NCBI GenBank assembly: GCA_964533185.1
Contig: CAZHLD010000084.1
Span: forward strand, 1 to 10,832
DNA from: CAZHLD01 sp964533185
GTDB taxonomy: Bacteria; Acidobacteriota; Terriglobia; Acidiferrales; UBA7541
DNA length: 10,832 bases
Direction: 5' to 3'
The position numbers and the translations under genes were made by a program. The notes under the pieces are model-generated. The model was not told the DNA's origin. It saw only the letters and a program-made list of their open reading frames with translations, and did not search any database. Positions 5,857 to 10,832 of this stretch are shown here, piece by piece (position 1 is the stretch's first letter; the number at the start of each line of letters is the position of its first letter).

Positions 5857-6016
5857 ACTCCTCGCAGCGGACTCACAGTAGGCCAAGCTGAAGCTTGGCT
5901 GCTTCCGACATCCTGCTCGGGTCCCATGGCGGCTCAAAAACCACTTCGACGTGCACGTTCGTGATACCTGGGACGGCCGAGATCTTCCTTTCAATGTCCG
6001 CTTTAAGCACCTCGCC
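5857..6016. repeat. Copy B of the 160-bp duplication, inside the intact sufT
   Basis: This is the partner of 3961-4120. It comprises the 3' end of the complete sufT and the short flank holding GCGAGGAGTG on the - strand. To its left the two copies part: copy A runs into the rhodanese start codon, copy B into the ferredoxin relic at 5774-5851. Confidence 0.85.
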
Positions 6017-6421
6017 CATGCCGCACCCTGGCGCGGTCAGCGTCACTTTGATCTCGACGCTGTGCCCGAAGGGCAACGGGGTGACCTCACAAAGGTAAAC
6101 AAGTCCGAGTTCCACGATGCTGACGGGAATCTCAGGATCGAAGCACGTTTTCAACTGGTCCCAGACCAATTTCTCTACGGGCTCCTCGGCCACGACGCCC
6201 GCGCCGCCGGTTGGTGACGGTGCGATCTCCTGGCCGATAGCGTCGGCGTTTTTGCCCGCGATGTGGGCCAGAAGCCCCGTTTCCGTCATCACTGTGTAGG
6301 TGCCGCCCAGCGACTGCGTGAGTCGGACCCGTGTACCAGCGGAAAGGGTGAGTTTCACACCGCTGGGGATTTGGATCGCCTCGCAATCGCGGCCGAGAGT
6401 GATCGCTTCGTTCACGGTCAT
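5873..6421 (-). CDS. sufT: SufT-like Fe-S maturation protein (DUF59/MIP18 family)
   Basis: SufT is an auxiliary factor for Fe-S protein maturation encoded in many SUF operons. The 182-residue protein has the family's two parts. The N-terminal region has IPSGVKLTLSAGTRVRLTQSLGG (18-40) and TVMTETGLLAHIAGKNADAIG. The C-terminal DUF59 domain starts near residue 80, with DPEIPVSIVELGLVY (95-109), TLTAPGCGMGEVLKADIE (128-143, including Cys133) and VVFEPPWDPSRM (160-171). The ATG at 6421 overlaps the stop of the A-type carrier gene (ATGA) and has AAGGGAG about nine bases upstream. The open frame continues further upstream, but that part only shadows the neighbouring gene. Its C-terminal third is also present as a degraded second copy at 3977-4120. 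Confidence 0.94.
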   Translation of the reverse strand: MTVNEAITLGRDCEAIQIPSGVKLTLSAGTRVRLTQSLGGTYTVMTETGLLAHIAGKNADAIGQEIAPSPTGGAGVVAEEPVEKLVWDQLKTCFDPEIPVSIVELGLVYLCEVTPLPFGHSVEIKVTLTAPGCGMGEVLKADIERKISAVPGITNVHVEVVFEPPWDPSRMSEAAKLQLGLL

Positions 6422-6801
6422 TTGTTTGCTTCGGCTCCCTTTTCTTGTGCGTTCGGCGTTTCTTCCGAGAACGTGTGCCCGCACCCACAGCTATGTTTCG
6501 CGCGAGAATTCAGGAACATGAATTCGACTCCTTTGGGCCCTTGCCGGACCCCTAGCTGGAGCCCATCCAGATGAGCCAGGCTCTCGCGGTCGACTCGGAT
6601 CCGAATTCCTTCGCTCTCGAAGAGGTGATCGTCTGGACGAACAGCATCCGAATCGAGTTCCAGCACATAGCGATATTGGGTGCCGCTCTCCGTGCAGCCG
6701 TCGTTCTTGACCCCCAGCCGCAACGCCGTGTCCACCGAGAACTTCTCCCTGTCGATATTGCTTCGCACGACCTGAGCCGCGTTCGGTGTCAGTGTGATCA
6801 T
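6418..6801 (-). CDS. A-type Fe-S carrier protein (IscA/SufA/ErpA-like)
   Basis: A-type carriers take Fe-S clusters from the SufBCD scaffold and hand them to apoproteins. The 127-residue protein begins MITLTPNAAQVVRS and keeps the three invariant cysteines: Cys36 (GVKNDGCTES) and Cys105/Cys107 (AKHSCGCGHTF). After Cys36 the usual CSGFQY reads CTESGTQYRY, slightly longer than typical. The C-terminal tail after the CGC motif (about 16 residues, EETPNAQEKGAEANK) is polar and probably disordered. AAAGGAGAG stands at good distance from the ATG. It starts 90 bases after sufU and overlaps sufT by 4 bases. I cannot assign it to IscA, SufA or ErpA from sequence alone, but the operon argues for a SufA-like role. 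Confidence 0.93.
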   Translation of the reverse strand: MITLTPNAAQVVRSNIDREKFSVDTALRLGVKNDGCTESGTQYRYVLELDSDAVRPDDHLFESEGIRIRVDRESLAHLDGLQLGVRQGPKGVEFMFLNSRAKHSCGCGHTFSEETPNAQEKGAEANK

Positions 6802-6891
6802 TCAAGCTCTCCTTTCATTTGTAAGGCTTGCTGAAACGCTAGTTCGTTGCTCACTTTGCAAGCGCCTCGCATCTCAACTCGATTGGGGCGC

Positions 6892-7353
6892 CTACTCGGT
6901 CGAAATAGTCTCTGTTTTCTCCTCGAGGGCAGCTAGCATCGTATGCCAGGCCAGGGTGGCGCACTTCACCCGCACCGGGAACTCGGAAACACCCGAAAAG
7001 ACAACCAACTTGCCGACGTCGACTCCATCGCGTGCCTCGGTCGCCTGGCTAGTAACGAGCCGGTGAAACCGCACGAACAACTCCTGTGCCTGGCTCTTGG
7101 TCTTACCCTTGAGGCTGGCGGTCATCATCGAGGCCGAAGCTTTGGAGATGGCGCAGCCCGAACCTTCAAAGCTGATATCCTTGACCGCGTCATTCTCGAG
7201 TTGCAGGAACACCGTGAAGTGGTCGCCGCAGAGTGGGTTGTAGCCCTCCGCCTTCCGGTTTGCCTGAGGCAAGGACCGAAAGTTGCGTGGCTTCTTGCAA
7301 TGCTCCAGGATCATATCCTGATAAAGGTCCCGAACGTCTCGCAGTTCTGACAT
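6892..7353 (-). CDS. sufU: SufU-type sulfur transfer/scaffold protein
   Basis: SufU accepts persulfide sulfur from SufS at a zinc-bound cysteine and relays it to SufB. The 153-residue protein has the IscU/NifU-N fold and the SufU-type ligands: Cys42 and Asp44 (NPLCGDHF), Cys67 (EGSGCAISKASASMM) and Cys131 (RVKCATLAW). The spacing of 64 between Cys67 and Cys131 reflects the insertion that separates SufU from shorter IscU proteins, and the IscU His-Cys pair is absent. The ATG overlaps the sufS stop by one base (TGATG), indicating translational coupling with its partner enzyme. Ninety bases follow before the A-type carrier gene. Confidence 0.95.
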   Translation of the reverse strand: MSELRDVRDLYQDMILEHCKKPRNFRSLPQANRKAEGYNPLCGDHFTVFLQLENDAVKDISFEGSGCAISKASASMMTASLKGKTKSQAQELFVRFHRLVTSQATEARDGVDVGKLVVFSGVSEFPVRVKCATLAWHTMLAALEEKTETISTE

Positions 7354-8609
7354 CAGGCGAAGATCTCCTGAACCTTACAGATCCCTCTCATCAAGGCATC
7401 CACCTCCTCCTCGGTGTTGTACAGCGCAAACGAAGCGCGTGCGGTCGCTGGTACGCCAAAAAACTGCATCACTGGCTGCGCGCAGTGGTGCCCGGTACGG
7501 ACAGCGATCCCCTCCTGGTCCAGGACGGTGCCGATGTCGTGCGGGTGCACCCCTTCGAGCACGAAGGAGAGCACCGCCGCCTTTTCCTGCGCCGTGCCGA
7601 TAAGGCGAACACCTGGCAACGAGGAAACCCGTTCCGTGGCATAGGCCAGCAGGTAGTGCTCGTGCACCGCCACGCGTTCCAGCGCGATGGGTCTTAGGTA
7701 CTCGATGGCTGCGCCCAGCCCGATGACCCCGGCGATGTTCGGTGTGCCCGCCTCGAACTTGAAGGGAAGACGATTGTAGATCGTCTTCTCGAAGGTGACG
7801 GAGCTGATCATGTCGCCCCCGCCCTGATAAGGAGGCATGGCTTCCAGCAACCGCTTCTTGCCGTACAACACGCCGACTCCCGTCGGTCCGTACATCTTGT
7901 GCCCGGAGAAGGCATAGAAATCACAGTCCAGCTCTTGCACGTCCACTTGGAGGTGAGGAACTGCTTGAGCGCCATCCACCAGAACTGGGATGCCGTGCTC
8001 GTGCGCCATTGCGATGATCTGCCGTACCGGATTGACCGTGCCCAGGGCATTGGACACGTGCGACACAGCCACCAGCTTTGTTCGCGGTGTCAGCAGCTTT
8101 TCATACTCATCCAGCAAGAGCTCGCCGCGACCGTTCATCGGGACGACGCGAAGCCGCGCGCCCCTCTCCTCGCACAAGATCTGCCAGGGCACAATGTTGG
8201 AGTGGTGCTCCATCGCGGAGATCAAGACTGAGTCGCCCGCCTGCACGTGCGTCCTGCCGTAGCTGTGTGCCACTAGGTTGATGGCTTCGGTGGTTCCGCG
8301 GACGAAGATCACTTCGGCGGGGTCGGCAGCATTGATAAACTGCTGGACGGCGAGCCGCACATCTTCGTACGCCCTGGTCGCGCGCTCGGAGAGCAGGTGC
8401 ACGCCGCGGTGGATGTTCGAACAGTCCTCCTGGTAAAAGCGAGTGATGGCGTCGATGACGAACTGCGGTTTCTGCGTCGTGGCCGCGTTGTCCAGGTATA
8501 TGAGGGGTTTGCCGTGCACGAGTTGCTTCAGCGCGGGAAATTCTTCCCTGACCCTGCCGACATCGAAGCCAGCGACCACAGGGGCAACGCGGTTGGCAGC
8601 GGTGCTCAT
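7353..8609 (-). CDS. sufS: Cysteine desulfurase SufS (group II, PLP-dependent)
   Basis: SufS converts L-cysteine to L-alanine and an enzyme-bound persulfide, the sulfur source for cluster assembly. The 418-residue protein is the normal group II length. PLP-site residues are visible: EHHSNIVPW (134-142) with a PLP-stacking His, D212 and Q215 in VDGAQAVPH, and the Schiff-base lysine Lys238 in AFSGHKMYGP. The sulfur-accepting cysteine is Cys376 in RTGHHCAQP, in the short group II loop. The ATG at 8609 overlaps the sufD stop by four bases (ATGA) and has GGAGG seven bases upstream. The frame stays open to 8705, but that extension only reads sufD sequence in another frame. Confidence 0.97.
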   Translation of the reverse strand: MSTAANRVAPVVAGFDVGRVREEFPALKQLVHGKPLIYLDNAATTQKPQFVIDAITRFYQEDCSNIHRGVHLLSERATRAYEDVRLAVQQFINAADPAEVIFVRGTTEAINLVAHSYGRTHVQAGDSVLISAMEHHSNIVPWQILCEERGARLRVVPMNGRGELLLDEYEKLLTPRTKLVAVSHVSNALGTVNPVRQIIAMAHEHGIPVLVDGAQAVPHLQVDVQELDCDFYAFSGHKMYGPTGVGVLYGKKRLLEAMPPYQGGGDMISSVTFEKTIYNRLPFKFEAGTPNIAGVIGLGAAIEYLRPIALERVAVHEHYLLAYATERVSSLPGVRLIGTAQEKAAVLSFVLEGVHPHDIGTVLDQEGIAVRTGHHCAQPVMQFFGVPATARASFALYNTEEEVDALMRGICKVQEIFA

Positions 8610-9949
8610 CGGACCGCCTCCGGATGCATCGCCTGGGGCAAAGCCTGCGTGATGATCCTTTCCAGGTAGCTGCGGATCGAACCCGGCTTCATGCGTTCCA
8701 GGCACTCGCTGGCAAAGGCGAACAGCAGCAGGCCTCGGGCCGAAGCCTCATCCAGGCCGCGCGAGCGCAAGTAGAAAAACGCTTCCTCATCGATCTGGCC
8801 AATCGTGGCGCCGTGCGTGCACTTCACGTCGTCGGCATGGATTTCAAGCTGCGGCTTCGTGTCCATCTGCGCCCCATCGGACAGGAGCAGGTTGCGGTTG
8901 GTTTGCTTCGCATCGGTTTTCTGCGCGTCTTTGTGCACGATGATCCGCCCGTGGAAGACGCCGCGTGACTCTCCGTCCAGGATGCCGTTGTAGAACTGGC
9001 GGCTGTCGCAATGCGCGCTCGCGTGCTCCACCTTCATGTAGTTGTCCATGTGCTGTCGGCCGTTCCCGATGAACAGGCCGTTGATCAGGCATTCGCCGCC
9101 CTCGCCGGCCAGCACCGGGTGCACATTGTTGCGCACCAGAGCGCCGCCCAGCAGCACCGAGTGCGAATTGACACTCGCGCTGCGTCCTTGCTGGGTGCGC
9201 AGCGTGGAGACGTGAAACACTTGCGTATGCTCGCGTTCGATTCTGTAGTGGTGAAGCACCGTGTGCGCGCCCGCGACCATCTCGGTCACGACGCTGGAGA
9301 ACGACACGCCCGGTCTCAGCGAGATATAGTCCTCGAGGACCGTGGCTTGGCTGTCCTCTTCGGCCACGATCAGGTTGCGCGGGTGCGCCATCAGTGGTGT
9401 CTCGCTGCTGACATTGAGATACAGAAGATAGATAGGCTCTTGGAGCACCATGCCCCGCGGGATGAATACGAACGCGCCGTCCTCGAAGAACGCCGTGTTC
9501 AGCGCCGTAAAGGCCTCCTGGCGGTAATTGGCGTAGCGGGCGAAATGCGGTTCGACCTTTTCCCGCTCCTTCAGGATCGCTTCGGCGAGGCTGGCAACCT
9601 TCAGCCCTTTGTGTCCCACCGGCAGGCGCGAGAGCCCCGGCGCGTACCGCCCGTTCACAAACACTAGCTGAGCGGCCAGACCCGCCAACCTGTAGGGAGC
9701 AACGTCCTGATCGGTGACTCCGTTGAATCCGCGCTCAGGGAGCTGGAATGTGCTCTGGGCAATGGGGGCAACGTTGGTGAAGCGCCAGTCTTCCTCATGG
9801 ACCGTCGGGAAGCCCAACTGGCAGAAGCGGGTAAAAGCGTCCTCGCGCACACCCCGCAGCCAAGCCTCCTGGTTATGGGCTGGCGCCTGCTTCTGCGAAT
9901 ATTCGAAGGCTTGGAGGTAGCTCGGGAGCTGTTGCGTGGTCGTGATCAC
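8606..9949 (-). CDS. sufD: SufD, subunit of the SufBCD Fe-S assembly complex
   Basis: SufD pairs with SufB, and both sit on a SufC dimer to form the cytosolic SufBC2D scaffold where Fe-S clusters are built. The 447-residue protein shows the SufD layout. A helical N-terminus contains HEEDWRFTNVAPI (51-63). A long right-handed beta-helix core follows, with VHPVLAGEGGECLINGLF (276-293), FHGRIIVHKDAQKTDAKQ (332-349) and the strongly conserved CTHGATIGQIDEEAFFYLRS (377-396), which contains His379, a residue implicated in assembly. A helical C-terminus binds SufC. The start is GTG, 15 bases after the sufC stop and preceded by GGAGAG. The stop overlaps sufS by 4 bases. Confidence 0.96.
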   Translation of the reverse strand: MITTTQQLPSYLQAFEYSQKQAPAHNQEAWLRGVREDAFTRFCQLGFPTVHEEDWRFTNVAPIAQSTFQLPERGFNGVTDQDVAPYRLAGLAAQLVFVNGRYAPGLSRLPVGHKGLKVASLAEAILKEREKVEPHFARYANYRQEAFTALNTAFFEDGAFVFIPRGMVLQEPIYLLYLNVSSETPLMAHPRNLIVAEEDSQATVLEDYISLRPGVSFSSVVTEMVAGAHTVLHHYRIEREHTQVFHVSTLRTQQGRSASVNSHSVLLGGALVRNNVHPVLAGEGGECLINGLFIGNGRQHMDNYMKVEHASAHCDSRQFYNGILDGESRGVFHGRIIVHKDAQKTDAKQTNRNLLLSDGAQMDTKPQLEIHADDVKCTHGATIGQIDEEAFFYLRSRGLDEASARGLLLFAFASECLERMKPGSIRSYLERIITQALPQAMHPEAVR

Positions 9950-9964
9950 GTTGCCTGCTCTCCG

Positions 9965-10732
9965 TTAAACCGCAACCGCGGCAGTGTGGCCTGCGGCCTC
10001 GACCCAGGCGTAGCCCTTTTCCTCGAGCGCCAGCGCCAGCTCCTTGCCGCCCGACTTGGCGATCCGCCCATCGACGAGCACGTGTACGAAATCCGGAACG
10101 ATGTAGTTCAGAAGGCGCTGGTAGTGTGTAACCACGATGGTGGCCCGGTCACGGCTGCGCATGGCGTTCACGCCGTTGGCCACAATCCTCAGCGCGTCGA
10201 TATCGAGCCCGGAGTCGGTCTCGTCCAGAATGGCGAGTTTGGGCTCCAGCAACGCCATCTGCAGAATCTCATTGCGCTTCTTCTCGCCGCCGGAGGAGCC
10301 TTCGTTCACAGAGCGGTTCATGAAGCGCTCGTCCACCTCAAGCAGTTTCATTTTTTCCTTATAGAACGGCAGAAAGTCCATCGCGTCCATCTCTTCCTGA
10401 CCGCGGTATTTTCGGATGGCATTCAACGCGGCGCGCAGGAAGTAGGCGTTGCTGATGCCGGAGATCTCGACAGGGTATTGGAAGGCCATGAAAAGGCCTT
10501 CGCACGCTGCCTCTTCCGGCTTCATGGCCAGCAAGTCCTTGCCGTTGAACAGCACCTCGCCTTGGGTGACCTGGAACGTCTCGCGACGGGCCAGCACCTG
10601 CGCGAGAGTGCTCTTGCCCGAGCCGTTCGGCCCCATGATGGAGTGCACCTCCCCGGCATTCACCTTCAGGTTGACGCCCTTGAGGATTTCGTGGTTCTCA
10701 ACTTTGACGTACAGGTTCTTAATCTCCAGCAT
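9965..10732 (-). CDS. sufC: SufC, ATPase of the SufBCD complex
   Basis: SufC is an ABC-type ATPase that drives conformational change of SufB-SufD; it is cytosolic and not a transporter. The 255-residue protein has Walker A GPNGSGKST (34-42), the Q-loop AFQYPVEI (83-90), the SufC-type ABC signature SSGGEKKRNEILQM (146-159), Walker B LAILDETDSGLD (167-178, Glu171) and the switch His203 in VVTHYQRLL. The ATG at 10732 is chosen because SufC proteins begin MLEIKNL. It lies four bases after the sufB stop. A GTG at 10747 would add five residues but lies inside sufB and directly against the GGGAG. Confidence 0.97.
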   Translation of the reverse strand: MLEIKNLYVKVENHEILKGVNLKVNAGEVHSIMGPNGSGKSTLAQVLARRETFQVTQGEVLFNGKDLLAMKPEEAACEGLFMAFQYPVEISGISNAYFLRAALNAIRKYRGQEEMDAMDFLPFYKEKMKLLEVDERFMNRSVNEGSSGGEKKRNEILQMALLEPKLAILDETDSGLDIDALRIVANGVNAMRSRDRATIVVTHYQRLLNYIVPDFVHVLVDGRIAKSGGKELALALEEKGYAWVEAAGHTAAVAV

Positions 10733-10736
10733 GGCG

Positions 10737-10832
<96 letters not shown>

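Noticed and set aside
6826..6863. 6-bp inverted repeat GCTTGC/GCAAGC in the sufU to A-type carrier gap
   Set aside because: The loop is 26 bases and there is no T-tract or clear promoter, so it is too weak to call an attenuator or terminator.
8610..8705. N-terminal extension of SufS
   Set aside because: It reads through the end of sufD in another frame; the ATG at 8609 has a strong ribosome-binding site and the usual family start.

Overview
The window looks like a chromosomal segment from an aerobic, moderately GC-rich bacterium. Protein style fits Acidobacteriota best: the truncated NuoB start, the DUF1858-rhodanese fusion and a sufBCDSU-type operon with an A-type carrier and SufT. This assignment is inference from remembered family features, not a search result.

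Left part, + strand. Positions 53-262 hold an XRE-type helix-turn-helix reading frame whose 5' end looks broken. About 530 bases without a convincing gene follow. Next is a compact pair: a pterin-4a-carbinolamine dehydratase (793-1164) and the oxygen-dependent coproporphyrinogen III oxidase hemF (1204-2133). After a gap of about 240 bases come two unrecognised small genes with overlapping stop and start (2371-2646 and 2639-2782), closed by a good intrinsic terminator (2816-2842).

Right part, - strand. From the right edge to 2986 runs one long collinear Fe-S cluster assembly operon, convergent with the left part. In transcription order it is: sufB (3' end only), sufC, sufD, sufS, sufU, an A-type Fe-S carrier, sufT, mrp/apbC, a DUF971 gene, a DUF1858-rhodanese fusion and a 7Fe-type ferredoxin. 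Several junctions overlap by 1-4 bases. SufS takes sulfur from cysteine, SufU relays it, and SufBCD is the ATP-driven scaffold. The A-type protein, SufT and Mrp fit the maturation and transfer steps. The ferredoxin could supply electrons or be a client. The operon promoter lies beyond the right edge.

The most unusual content is in the gaps of the distal operon. Between DUF971 and the rhodanese gene lies a relic chimera: the first 38 or so codons of nuoB (complex I subunit B) joined to the last 47 codons of a second sufT, with one in-frame TAG at the joint. Between sufT and mrp lies a 26-codon relic of the C-terminal half of a ferredoxin gene. A 160-bp stretch covering the sufT 3' end and the following ribosome-binding region is present in both places at about 79% identity. 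Together these suggest an old tandem duplication of a sufT-rhodanese-ferredoxin block followed by complementary deletions. The surviving rhodanese domain has serine where the catalytic cysteine is expected.
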